A stretch of 64,000 nt of DNA. Origin: Kribbella flavida DSM 17836. Its GTDB lineage: Bacteria; Actinomycetota; Actinomycetes; Propionibacteriales; Kribbellaceae. The DNA lies in NCBI RefSeq assembly GCF_000024345.1, contig NC_013729.1, positions 5,518,001 through 5,582,000 on the forward strand, read 5' to 3'. The position numbers and the translations under genes were made by a program. The notes beneath the pieces were generated by a model. That model was not told the origin of the DNA. It made no database searches and saw nothing but the letters and a program-made list of their open reading frames with translations. This document shows positions 53,251-61,754 of the stretch, one piece after another; within the stretch, counting starts at the first letter, position 1; each line of letters opens with the position of its first letter.

Positions 53251-53901
53251 GTGAGTGGGTTGCAGCGGTGGCATGTGGGGCCCTGGACCAGCTATGGAAC
53301 GGCGGCGGGTGAGCCGACTGAGCCCGGGCGGCGGCGGACTGCAGACGAGTTGAACTTCGACGTGGTCGGGCTGGCGCGGATTCTGGGGCGGCGGTTGGAC
53401 GGGCGGGGCGAGTTGCAGGTGCGGTTGTGGCAGAACGAGCTGCGGCCGACGCACACCCGGCTGGTCGGCGTGCACACGCTGGCCGACCCGGAGAACTCCA
53501 AGCTCCTGCACGACACCGCGCAGGAAGCCCTCGCCTGGCTGGCCGAGCGGGCTCCCGCGGGGTACGAGTTCGTGCTGACCGACGCCGTGCACCTCCGGCC
53601 GTTGACCGACCTCTCGGCCGAGGTCGTCGCCGTCGACGCAGTCGTCCAGCTGGCGGCCGGACGCGGCGACGCCCTGCCCGCCGACCGTCTCGCCACCTCG
53701 CACGTACGCCGGTCCTCCGCCGGCGACTGGTACGCCGGAGACGCCGTCTGCAACTGGTCCGGGCCCTACCCGACCGCCGACGAGGCCGTCGCCGCCGTCC
53801 GCGCGGCCCGGGTCGAGCTCGCCCACCAACTCCGGACCGGCGGCCACGAGGACCTCGCCCGCACCGAACCCCGCTGGGCCCCCGTCCCGGTCCAGCCCTG
53901 A
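53251..53901 (+). CDS. Hypothetical protein
   Basis: 216 aa, no signal peptide or membrane segment. Features are a basic-polar N-terminus, ELNFDVVGLARILGRRLDGRGELQVRLWQNELRPTHTRLVGVHTL, a helical middle (DTAQEALAWLAERAPAGYEFVLTDAVHLRPL) and CNWSGPYPTADEAVAAVRAARVELAHQL near the end. Codon use is normal for the window and favours a real gene. I recognise no family. It may be actinobacteria-specific; nothing indicates a link to the iron locus besides proximity. Confidence 0.65.
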   Translation: MSGLQRWHVGPWTSYGTAAGEPTEPGRRRTADELNFDVVGLARILGRRLDGRGELQVRLWQNELRPTHTRLVGVHTLADPENSKLLHDTAQEALAWLAERAPAGYEFVLTDAVHLRPLTDLSAEVVAVDAVVQLAAGRGDALPADRLATSHVRRSSAGDWYAGDAVCNWSGPYPTADEAVAAVRAARVELAHQLRTGGHEDLARTEPRWAPVPVQP

Positions 53902-54097
53902 CCCCGCTCCTGCCGGTCGCTCCCGCTCGCCCGAGCTGCGGCTCTGTGCACCGACCAGCCATCACACCGCGCCGGATCCGGCTGGTGGGTGCACAAGGTG
54001 ATCACCGGGTTGCGGCGACCACGATCGCCCAGTGCCGCGGCGGCGTGAACTCGCGCAAGAGGTCCGCGGCGGGCGAGGCCGGACGGTTCGGCCGGGG

Positions 54098-54778
54098 TCA
54101 GCTCCACACGGCGACGAAGTAGCCGACGCCGTACGGGGCCGCGTGGTAGAGCAGATTGCCGGTGAGCTCCGGGACCGCGGCGAGGACCTGCCACGGGGCT
54201 CGGCCGGCGGCGGAGAGCTCAGCGGCGAGATCTGGATCCAGGGCAGCGAGCGTGGTGGTGTCGGCCAGAGCGAGGGCCGAGGCGATGGTGCTGTCGAAGA
54301 TCTCCGCGCGGGGATGCAGATGGACCGGCGAGTGCTCGCTGCGCCGCGCGGACCCGTCGCCCATCACCAGCAGACCGACGCGATCGTTGCTACCGGCAAG
54401 CTCCTTGCCGAGGGCCAGGCAACCGGCCGGGCTCTCGTCGGCCGCGACGGTGACAGAAGTCCTCGGCACCCCGGCGACTTTGCTCCGACCGATCAGCCAG
54501 GCTCCCATCGTCAGCGACAACGGCAGCACCACCGGCCCGGAACCGACCCGCACCGACGAAGCGCCGTACGGGCCGAAGGTGCCTGCGGCCGTTCCGTCGT
54601 ACTGCGTGCCGGTGGTCGGGCCCGAGCCGACGACGACGAGGCGGTCGACGTCCGCCAGCTGGTCGAGCGCGGCGAAGCATGCGGCGCGCAGATCGTCCAG
54701 CTCGGCCGCGGCACCACTCGCCACCTCCGGGACGAGCAACGGCGGATGCGGGCAGACGACAGCAGCGACAACGGGCAC
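54098..54778 (-). CDS. Class III extradiol dioxygenase (LigB)-like protein
   Basis: 226 aa from GTG 54778. It opens with MPVVAAVVCPHPPLLVPEV, the LigB/MEMO-like N-terminus in which HPP would provide an iron ligand, and continues with VVVGSGPTTGTQYDGTAAGTFGPYG and GLLVMGDGSARRSEHSPVH, the second metal/proton segment. Actinobacteria carry such a LigB-like protein of unknown substrate, often near miaA/dapF. Here it is instead the last gene after folP2 and a RibD-like reductase, 1 bp from the latter. Whether it keeps dioxygenase activity is unknown. Confidence 0.75.
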   Translation of the reverse strand: MPVVAAVVCPHPPLLVPEVASGAAAELDDLRAACFAALDQLADVDRLVVVGSGPTTGTQYDGTAAGTFGPYGASSVRVGSGPVVLPLSLTMGAWLIGRSKVAGVPRTSVTVAADESPAGCLALGKELAGSNDRVGLLVMGDGSARRSEHSPVHLHPRAEIFDSTIASALALADTTTLAALDPDLAAELSAAGRAPWQVLAAVPELTGNLLYHAAPYGVGYFVAVWS

Positions 54779-54779
54779 G

Positions 54780-55508
54780 TCAGGCCTCCCGCAGGTAGCG
54801 GAAGAAGAGGAAGCCGTCGTCGCCGGCCAGCAAGGAGCGCAGGGCGAACGACCTGATCGCGGTCGCCGTCGGCCCGGCGGTGATCCGGCCCGACCCCGGC
54901 CCGGCGAGCACCGGCGCCAGCGAGAGGCACATCTCGTCGACCAGGTCCGCCGCGGTCAGCGCACCCAGCAGGTGCGGACCGCCTTCCGACAGGACCTGCG
55001 GCAACCCGCGCTCGACCAACGTCTTCATCACCGCGCGCAGGTCGACCCCGGCTCTCCCGCAGACGACAACGTCGGCCACCTCGGCCAGCGCCTCCCGAGC
55101 ATCCAACGGCGACGCGGTGTGCGTGAACACGATCGGCCGCACCGGCGCCTCGGCCAGGAACGGCGAGGCAGGGTCGAGGTCGAGGCGCGACGACACGATC
55201 GCGAGCGTCGGGTTCTCCGGCAGACCCTGAGCGCGCCGCCACTCCCGCCGCGCCGCGCTCAGCCGGAGCGGCCGGTACCCCTCGATCCGGACCGTGCCCG
55301 CGCCGACCAGCACCACGTCGCTGAGCATCCGCAGCTTGCCGAAGATCTCCTGGTCCGCCGCCCCGCTCAGCGCCTTGGACTTGCCCTCGACCTCCATCGC
55401 GCCGTCGATGCTGGTGACGAAGTTGCAGCGCAGGTGCGGCACCGACCGGTCCGCGACCTGGTACGCCGCGATCACCTCGGCCTCGGTGAGCTCGGACAGC
55501 GGACGCAT
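54780..55508 (-). CDS. RibD-like pyrimidine/folate reductase (Rv2671 type)
   Basis: 242 aa from ATG 55508. RibD C-terminal fold: RCNFVTSIDGAMEVEGKSKALSGAADQEIFGKLRMLSDVVLVGAGTVRIEGYRPL, then VLSEGGPHLLGAL for the nucleotide. It lacks the deaminase half and resembles mycobacterial Rv2671, a stand-alone RibD relative known to reduce dihydrofolate and to affect PAS susceptibility. The start overlaps the folP2 stop by one base (TGATG), and the next gene follows after 1 bp. A folate-type role is supported by context more than by sequence. Confidence 0.82.
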   Translation of the reverse strand: MRPLSELTEAEVIAAYQVADRSVPHLRCNFVTSIDGAMEVEGKSKALSGAADQEIFGKLRMLSDVVLVGAGTVRIEGYRPLRLSAARREWRRAQGLPENPTLAIVSSRLDLDPASPFLAEAPVRPIVFTHTASPLDAREALAEVADVVVCGRAGVDLRAVMKTLVERGLPQVLSEGGPHLLGALTAADLVDEMCLSLAPVLAGPGSGRITAGPTATAIRSFALRSLLAGDDGFLFFRYLREA

Positions 55509-56383
55509 CACGCCAGGCTCCTTCGGGTTCCGGCGGGCTGGGCCGCGCCACGCAGTACGGCGATCAGGTCGAGCGCCTGCCGGGCGGCCGGTACGTCGTG
55601 CACGCGGAACACCCGGGCGCCGAGCCACGCCGAGACGCTCAGCGCGGCCAGGGTCCCGGCCCCGCGCCGCCCCGGCGGGAGGTCGAGCGTCTCGCCGATG
55701 AAGTCCTTGTTCGACACCGCGACCAGGACCGGCCAGCCGGTCGCCGCCAGCTCGTCCAGGCGCCGGGTCAGCTCGAGCGACTGCAGCGTGTTCTTGCCGA
55801 AGTCGTGGGTCGGGTCGATCACGATGCCGTCGCGCCGGACGCCCGCCGCGACCGCGCGCTCGGCCAGCCTCGTCGTCGTCGCGATCACGTCCGCCACCAC
55901 GTCGTAGTACGCCATCCGGTGCGGGTCGGTCCGCGGGGTCAAGCCGCCGACGTGGCTGCACACCAGCCCGGCCCCCACCTCGGCCGCGGCGGCGGCGATG
56001 CCGGGATCTGCGCCCGCCCAGGTGTCGTTGATCAGATCCGCGCCCGCCTCGCCGACCCGGCGCGCGACACCGCTGCGGTAGGTGTCGACGCTGATCACCA
56101 GGTCGGGATGCCGGGACCGGATCCCGGCGACGAAGTCGACCGTGCGGCGCAGTTCCTCGGTCTCGCTGACCGGTTCGCCGTAGCCGGCCTTGACGCCGCC
56201 GATGTCGACCAGGTCCGCGCCGTCGGCGACCGCCTGGCCGATCGCGTCGTACGCCGCGTCGGTGGCGAAGGTGGCGCCGCGGTCGTAGAACGAGTCCGGC
56301 GTCCGGTTCACGATCGCCATCAGGGCGAACTCGTTCGCCCCGAACGTCCGCGCGCCCAGTCGCAACACCCCCGCAGCAGCCAC
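55508..56383 (-). CDS. folP2: Dihydropteroate-synthase homologue of the FolP2 type
   Basis: 291 aa from GTG 56383 (VAAAGVLRLGART). The signature reads MAIVNRTPDSFYDRGATF instead of the N-V-T-PDSFSDGG of true DHPS, followed by DIGGVKAGYGEPVSETEEL, SVDTYRSGVARRV, INDTWAGADPGI and IDPTHDFGKNT. This matches the mycobacterial FolP2 group, which shares the DHPS fold but was reported to lack clear DHPS activity in vitro and to influence antifolate tolerance. It leads a coupled operon with a DHFR-like reductase and a LigB-like protein. Confidence 0.88.
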   Translation of the reverse strand: MAAAGVLRLGARTFGANEFALMAIVNRTPDSFYDRGATFATDAAYDAIGQAVADGADLVDIGGVKAGYGEPVSETEELRRTVDFVAGIRSRHPDLVISVDTYRSGVARRVGEAGADLINDTWAGADPGIAAAAAEVGAGLVCSHVGGLTPRTDPHRMAYYDVVADVIATTTRLAERAVAAGVRRDGIVIDPTHDFGKNTLQSLELTRRLDELAATGWPVLVAVSNKDFIGETLDLPPGRRGAGTLAALSVSAWLGARVFRVHDVPAARQALDLIAVLRGAAQPAGTRRSLA

Positions 56384-56544
56384 GCCCCCGACTCTAGCCA
56401 GGCAGCGAACGTCCACCACTCACCAACCCGGCCGGTCCCGTGCCGGGGCGCCGCTGTCGGGCGGTCGCCTGGCGTCCGTGGGCGGTTGGTCAGTGGTGGG
56501 CGTTCGGCCTCCGCCCGGCGGCGCTCGTGACGGCGGGGACACAT

Positions 56545-56556
56545 ATCCTATAGGAT
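56545..56556. promoter_or_regulatory. Palindromic operator of the L-fucose gene cluster
   Basis: ATCCTATAGGAT is a perfect 12-bp palindrome, AT-rich in GC-rich surroundings, 41 bp before the ATG of the fuconate dehydratase gene. It overlaps a -10-like TATAGG, so binding would block transcription. The shape fits a GntR-family repressor, but no regulator gene is adjacent. Confidence 0.6.
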
Positions 56557-56596
56557 CCGCCTCATTCGCTTGCCCCGCAGCCCAGGACGGACCGCC

Positions 56597-57916
56597 ATGC
56601 CGCGCTTCACCGAGTTCGAGACGTACGACGTCCGCTTCCCCACCTCGCTGCACCTGGACGGCTCCGACGCGATGAACGCCGACCCGGACTACTCCGCCGC
56701 GTACCTGATCCTGCGTACCGACGCCGGCGACGGGTTGGAGGGACACGGCTTCGCCTTCACCATCGGCCGCGGCAACGACGTGCAGACCGCGGCCATCGAG
56801 GCGCTACGCGACCATGTGGTCGGGCTCGAGGTGGAGTCCACGCTGGCCGACCTCGGCGGGTTCTGGAAGTCCCTGGTGCACGACTCGCAGCTGCGCTGGC
56901 TGGGCCCGGAGAAGGGGGTCATCCACATGGCGATCGGCGCGGTCGTCAACGCCGTCTGGGACCTGGCCGCGAAACGCGCCGGTGTGCCGCTGTGGAAGCT
57001 GCTGGCCGGCCTGAGCCCGGAGCAGATCGTCGACCTGGTCGACTTCCGCTACCTCACCGACGCGCTCACCCACGACGAGGCGCTGGAGATCCTGCGCAAG
57101 GCCGAGCCGGGGCGCGCCGAGCGGGAGAAGCAACTGCTCGACCACGGCTACCCGGCGTACACGACGACACCGGGCTGGCTCGGGTACGACGACGCCAAGC
57201 TGGTCCAACTCTGCCACGAGGCGGTCGCGGAGGGGTTCGGCCAGATCAAGCTGAAGGTCGGCGCGAACCTCGAGGACGACGTCCGCCGGATGCAACTGGC
57301 CCGGGAGGCGGTCGGCCCGGACATCCGGATCGCGATCGACGCCAACCAGCGCTGGGACGTCGCCGACGCGATCACCTGGATCGAGGCGCTCACGCCGTAC
57401 GACGTGTGGTGGGTCGAGGAGCCGACCAGCCCCGACGACGTGCTCGGGCACGCGGCCATCGCGCGGGCGATCGCGCCGACCCGGGTCGCCACCGGCGAGC
57501 ACGTGCAGAACCGGGTGGTGTTCAAGCAGCTGCTGCAGGCGGGGGCGCTGTCCTTCCTGCAGATCGACTCGGCCCGGGTCGCCGGGGTGAACGAGAACGT
57601 CGCGATCCTGCTGCTGGCGGCGAAGTTCGGCGTACCGGTGTGTCCGCACGCCGGTGGGGTCGGTCTGTGCGAGCTGGTGCAGCACCTGTCGATGTTCGAC
57701 CTGGTGGCGGTCAGTGGTAGTACGGACCAGCGGGTGATCGAGTACGTCGACCACCTGCACGAGCACTTCCTCGACCCAGTCGTGATGGAGGCGGGACACT
57801 ACGTCGCGCCGGTCCGGCCCGGGTTCAGCGCGGAGCTGGCCGCCGGCACGCTGCGCGACTTCCGGTACCCCGGCGGCAAGGTCTGGACCGAGTTCACGAA
57901 GGAGCAGTCGAAGTGA
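56597..57916 (+). CDS. L-fuconate dehydratase (enolase superfamily)
   Basis: 439 aa from ATG 56597. The mandelate-racemase subgroup residues are visible: KxK in [10 protein letters not shown], the metal Asp in AIDANQRWD, Glu in [11 protein letters not shown] and GEHVQNR, and [13 protein letters not shown]. The N-terminus [25 protein letters not shown] is typical of FucD. It dehydrates L-fuconate to 2-keto-3-deoxy-L-fuconate. Its stop overlaps the start of the SDR gene by 4 bp. Confidence 0.92.
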   Translation: MPRFTEFETYDVRFPTSLHLDGSDAMNADPDYSAAYLILRTDAGDGLEGHGFAFTIGRGNDVQTAAIEALRDHVVGLEVESTLADLGGFWKSLVHDSQLRWLGPEKGVIHMAIGAVVNAVWDLAAKRAGVPLWKLLAGLSPEQIVDLVDFRYLTDALTHDEALEILRKAEPGRAEREKQLLDHGYPAYTTTPGWLGYDDAKLVQLCHEAVAEGFGQIKLKVGANLEDDVRRMQLAREAVGPDIRIAIDANQRWDVADAITWIEALTPYDVWWVEEPTSPDDVLGHAAIARAIAPTRVATGEHVQNRVVFKQLLQAGALSFLQIDSARVAGVNENVAILLLAAKFGVPVCPHAGGVGLCELVQHLSMFDLVAVSGSTDQRVIEYVDHLHEHFLDPVVMEAGHYVAPVRPGFSAELAAGTLRDFRYPGGKVWTEFTKEQSK

Positions 57917-58665
57917 CCGATTTCGCCGGCCTGCGGGCCGTGGTGACCGGAGGCGCCTCGGGCATCGGCCTGGCCGCCGCCCAGCAGCTGGCCGCGCGGG
58001 GCGCGCAGGTGGTGGTCTTCGACCTGAAGCCGGACGTGCCGGAGCCGCTGACCGGGATCGCGGCCGACGTCGCCGACGACCGCTCCGTCCGGGACGCGGT
58101 CGCCGCCGCGGCGCTGCGGCTCGGTGCCATCGACATCCTGGTGAACAACGCCGGGATCGGGGCCCAGGGCAACATCACGGCGAACGACGACGAGGAGTGG
58201 CACCGGGTGCTGGACGTGAACGTGGTCGGGATCGCGCGGGTGACCCGGGCGGTGCTGCCGTACCTGCGGCGCTCCCCGGCCGCCGCGATCGTCAACACCT
58301 GCTCGATCGCCGCGACCGCGGGGCTGCCGAACCGCGCCGTGTACAGCGCGAGCAAGGGTGCCGTGCTCGCGCTGACGATGGCGATGGCGGCCGATCACGT
58401 GCGCGAAGGAGTGCGGGTGAACTGCGTCAACCCGGGCACCGCCGACACCCCGTGGGTGGGCCGGCTGCTCGACGCGGCGACGGACCCGGAGGCGGAGCGC
58501 GCGGCGCTGGAGGCGCGGCAGCCGATGGGCCGGCTGGTGACCGCCGACGAGGTCGCGAACGCGATCGTCTACCTGGCCAGCCCGCTGTCCGGCTCGACGA
58601 CCGGTACGGCGCTCGCCGTCGACGGCGGGATGCAGAACCTGCGGCTGCCTGCTGGGCGCAACTGA
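57913..58665 (+). CDS. SDR family dehydrogenase, probable 2-keto-3-deoxy-L-fuconate dehydrogenase
   Basis: 250 aa from GTG 57913. NAD-binding [19 protein letters not shown], catalytic Ser in NTCSIAAT and Tyr-x-x-x-Lys in YSASKGA are all present; the C-terminal VDGGMQNL is usual for this SDR subgroup. It would oxidise 2-keto-3-deoxy-L-fuconate. The assignment to this step comes from coupling to the fuconate dehydratase gene; the sequence alone says only SDR. Confidence 0.85.
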   Translation: MTDFAGLRAVVTGGASGIGLAAAQQLAARGAQVVVFDLKPDVPEPLTGIAADVADDRSVRDAVAAAALRLGAIDILVNNAGIGAQGNITANDDEEWHRVLDVNVVGIARVTRAVLPYLRRSPAAAIVNTCSIAATAGLPNRAVYSASKGAVLALTMAMAADHVREGVRVNCVNPGTADTPWVGRLLDAATDPEAERAALEARQPMGRLVTADEVANAIVYLASPLSGSTTGTALAVDGGMQNLRLPAGRN

Positions 58666-58848
58666 GCCGGCGCTCCAGCACCCGCGCCGGCGTCACCCGC
58701 CTCCCCCGCGACTCGGTCGGGCCGCCTGTTCGCGGGTGACGCAGCCGTCGGACGCGTTGATCAGCGGGAGGCCGCGCCCGGCGACCGCCGGCGGCGGGTT
58801 GTGCGGCGTACTGTCTTGCTCGATCTCTTCCTGGAAGGTGATGCCGAC

Positions 58849-59814
58849 GTGAAGATCTTTCCCACCGACCTGCGGATCGGGCTGGGCGGCGCCCCACTGG
58901 CCGGGCTGTTCACGCCGATCTCGGACGCCGACGCGACCACGACCGTCGAGGCGGCCTGGCAGGAGGGCTGGCGGTTCTTCGACACCGCGCCGCACTACGG
59001 ACTCGGGCTGGCCGAGGAGCGCCTCGGCGCCGCGCTGGCCGGCAAGCCGCGGTCGGAGTACGTGCTGTCCAGCAAGGTCGGGCGGATCATCGACGAGGCC
59101 GACTCCGAGGCGCCCGACGACGAGGGGTTCGCGGTGACGTCGAAGCGCCGCCGCCGCTGGGACTTCAGCCGCGACGGCGTGCTGCGCAGCATCGAGGACT
59201 CGCTGCGCCGGATCGGCACCGACCGGCTGGACATCGTCTTCGTGCACGACCCGGACGACCACTACGACGAGGCGGTCGCGACCGCTTTCCCGACCCTGAT
59301 CGAGCTGCGCGACCAGGGCGTGATCGGCGCGATCGGGTCCGGCATGAACCAGACCGCGATGCTCACCCGCTTCGTCCGGGAGGTCGACCTCGACGTCATC
59401 ATGCTGGCCGGCCGCTACACCCTGATCGACCCCGACGGCCTGGACGACGTGCTGCCGGCCTGCGTCGAGAACGACGTCCAGGTGATCGCTGTCGGCGTCT
59501 TCAACTCCGGCCTGCTGGCCCGGCCCCGCCCGTCCGCCGACGCCACCTTCAACTACGCCCCCGCCGACGCCGCCCTGATCGCCAAGGCGAACCAGCTGGC
59601 CGACGTCTGCGACGCCCACGGCCTCACCCTGCCGTCAGCCGCCCTCGCCTTCCCCCTCTTCCACCCCGCCGTCGCCGGCATCGCCGTCGGCTGCCGCTCC
59701 GCCGCCGAGGTCCACGCCAACGCCACCCTCGCCCGCACCCAGGTCCCCACCCCCTTCTGGTCAGACCTGAAATCCACCGGCCTCCTCCGCGCGGACGCCC
59801 CGACCCCGAGCTGA
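58849..59814 (+). CDS. Aldo/keto reductase, probable L-fucose 1-dehydrogenase
   Basis: 321 aa from GTG 58849 after a GGAAGG ribosome site. AKR features are FFDTAPHYGLGLAEERLGAAL (Asp and Tyr), SSKVGRI (Lys) and VFVHDPDDH (His). This subgroup includes D-threo-aldose/L-fucose dehydrogenases, the first step of L-fucose oxidation. It lies 183 bp after the SDR gene on the same strand. A lactonase and the final aldolase/hydrolase are missing nearby. Confidence 0.85.
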   Translation: MKIFPTDLRIGLGGAPLAGLFTPISDADATTTVEAAWQEGWRFFDTAPHYGLGLAEERLGAALAGKPRSEYVLSSKVGRIIDEADSEAPDDEGFAVTSKRRRRWDFSRDGVLRSIEDSLRRIGTDRLDIVFVHDPDDHYDEAVATAFPTLIELRDQGVIGAIGSGMNQTAMLTRFVREVDLDVIMLAGRYTLIDPDGLDDVLPACVENDVQVIAVGVFNSGLLARPRPSADATFNYAPADAALIAKANQLADVCDAHGLTLPSAALAFPLFHPAVAGIAVGCRSAAEVHANATLARTQVPTPFWSDLKSTGLLRADAPTPS

Positions 59815-59830
59815 CCGGCGTACCGCGGGG

Positions 59831-61159
59831 TCAGTCGGGGGTTCGGGTGGTGGGGCCGCCGAGCATGACTTGCTGGCGGCGGGTGCCGTTGAGGGTGGTG
59901 GCGGCCCAGGTGGTGAGGACCGAGGCGCGGTTGCCCCAGCCGACCAGGAAGGCCAGGTGGACGGCGGCCCAGGCGAGTTTGCCGATCACGCCCTTGAGGC
60001 GCAGACCGCGGATGTCGGCGACGGCGTCGCCGGGGGAGATCGTGGCCATCGTGCCGAGGTCGAGGTACTTGAACGGCTCGTCGAAGGGCTCGCCCTCGAG
60101 AGTGTGCCGGATGACCTTGGCGACGTACTTGCCCTCCTGCATGGCCGGTTCCGCGATGCCGGGCAGGTTGGCGACGTTGGCCGCGTCGCCGATCACGAAG
60201 ATCTCCGGATGCCCGGGCAGGCGGCAGTCCGGGCCGACGACGACCCGGCCGCCGCGGTCGGTCTCGGCGCCGATCGCCTTGGCCAGGTCCCGGGTCAGCG
60301 GCGACGCCTGCACGCCGGCCGTCCACAGGATCGTGCGGCCGTGGATCACCTGCTCGTGCTCGCCGGCCTTGAACGTGACCGCCGCCGGCTTCACGTCGGT
60401 CGCGAAGGCGCCCAGCACGATCTCCACGCCGAGCTTCTGCAGCCGCCGGTGGGTGTGCTTGCGCAGCGTCTCCGGGAACGCGCCGAGCACGCTGTCCGCG
60501 CCGTCGGCGAGCACGACCCGGACCTCGCTCAGGTCGAGGTCGCGGAACTGGTCCCGCAACGTCCGGCGGGCCATCGCCGCCAGCTGACCGGCCAGCTCCA
60601 CGCCGGTCGGGCCGGCGCCGATCACCACGAACGTCATCCACTCGCGCCGCTCGTCCGGGTCCTCGGCGACCGCGGCCGCCTCGAAGGCGTGGATCAGCCG
60701 GTTCCGCAGCGTCACCGCCTGATCGATCGTCTTCATCGGCAGCGCGTCCCGAGCCCACTCCGGATGCCCGAAGTAGCTCGGCTCCGAGCCGGTCGCCAGC
60801 ACCAGGTGGTCGTACGGCGCGGCGCGGCGGGTCCCGTCCGCCAGCTGCACCTGCACCGTCTGGCCGACCGGATCGACGTCGGTCGCCTCTCCCAGCAGCA
60901 CCTTCGCGTTGCGCTGACCGGCGAAGATCTTGCGCAGCGCGGGCGCGATGTCGCCGGGCGCGAGCAACGAGGTCGACACCTGGTAGAGCAGCGGCTGGAA
61001 CAGGTGGTGGTTGGTGCGGTCGATCAGCAGGACGTCGACGTCCGCGCGCCGCAGGTTCCGGACCACCTGGAGGCCGCCGAAGCCGCCGCCGACGACGACC
61101 ACCCGGGGCCTGCGGGCCCCCCGGTCCGCCGCGGTCCGCTCGGGATCATCGGTCGCCAT
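59831..61159 (-). CDS. Type II NADH:quinone oxidoreductase (NDH-2)
   Basis: 442 aa from ATG 61159, preceded by AGGAGGCTG. FAD motif RVVVVGGGFGGLQVV, LFQPLLYQVSTSLLAPGDIA, the NADH Rossmann segment FVVIGAGPTGVELAGQLA, and IFVIGDAANV for FAD. NDH-2 passes electrons from NADH to menaquinone without pumping protons. A hydrophobic C-terminal stretch (LAWAAVHLAFLVGW) serves membrane attachment. It is convergent with the AKR gene, 16 bp away. No respiratory gene is adjacent. Confidence 0.93.
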   Translation of the reverse strand: MATDDPERTAADRGARRPRVVVVGGGFGGLQVVRNLRRADVDVLLIDRTNHHLFQPLLYQVSTSLLAPGDIAPALRKIFAGQRNAKVLLGEATDVDPVGQTVQVQLADGTRRAAPYDHLVLATGSEPSYFGHPEWARDALPMKTIDQAVTLRNRLIHAFEAAAVAEDPDERREWMTFVVIGAGPTGVELAGQLAAMARRTLRDQFRDLDLSEVRVVLADGADSVLGAFPETLRKHTHRRLQKLGVEIVLGAFATDVKPAAVTFKAGEHEQVIHGRTILWTAGVQASPLTRDLAKAIGAETDRGGRVVVGPDCRLPGHPEIFVIGDAANVANLPGIAEPAMQEGKYVAKVIRHTLEGEPFDEPFKYLDLGTMATISPGDAVADIRGLRLKGVIGKLAWAAVHLAFLVGWGNRASVLTTWAATTLNGTRRQQVMLGGPTTRTPD

Positions 61160-61323
61160 GGCAGCCTCCTGTTCGCGCGAGCCGGTGCTCAGGCGGTACC
61201 CGGACGACGCGGCGACATGCGCCCTCGCTCGACCCGCCGCCGCTCAGGTCACCCCGGCCCGGTAGCAAGCCTCAGCGACGGGTACAGCACCCCCGAGCCC
61301 GCACGCGAAGGGAGACGACCGAG

Positions 61324-61626
61324 ATGGCAGCACGTCGGCGGTACGCCGTGGCGGCGTCGAGCCAGTGGATCGACGAGACCGGTACCCGCCTGCCCGGCGG
61401 CGAGGTGCACGCCTGGGAGCAGGGCCTGAACCAGACCGTCTGCGGCCTGCCGCTGAACCGGGCCCGGCTGCGCCGCTTCCCGCACGTTCCGTGGGAGGAA
61501 ACCTTCGTCGAGACCGGCGGCGCCGCCGACGAGGTGCAGCGGCAGTGCCCGCGCTGCGCGGCGGTGGCGGGCAAGCGGGCCGCCGACCTCCGCCCGCGCT
61601 GGCGCCGGGTCAATCCGCGCCCCTGA
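61324..61626 (+). CDS. Small Cys-containing protein, unknown function
   Basis: 100 aa, a GGGAGA ribosome site before ATG 61324. It has a single Cys in TVCGLPLNRARLRRFPHVPWE and a CPRC pair in QRQCPRCAAVAGKRA, with a His between. Three Cys plus one His could bind a zinc ion. The ends are strongly basic (RPRWRRVNPRP). Similar small proteins occur widely in actinobacteria without known function. It is divergent from NDH-2. Confidence 0.65.
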   Translation: MAARRRYAVAASSQWIDETGTRLPGGEVHAWEQGLNQTVCGLPLNRARLRRFPHVPWEETFVETGGAADEVQRQCPRCAAVAGKRAADLRPRWRRVNPRP

Positions 61627-61754
61627 CCGTCACCGGACGGACACGTGACGTTCATCACGGGTAGCTGACACGTTTACAACTCCTGCGACGGGGCACCGGA
61701 TTCCTCCGAGCGTTGGGCAGCAGGGTTCGGTGGATCGAGCCCCCAAGGAGTTCC

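Noticed and set aside
59802-59831. Short GACCCC/GGGGTC inverted repeat between the AKR and NDH-2 genes
   Set aside because: A 6-bp stem with an 18-nt loop is not convincing as a terminator.
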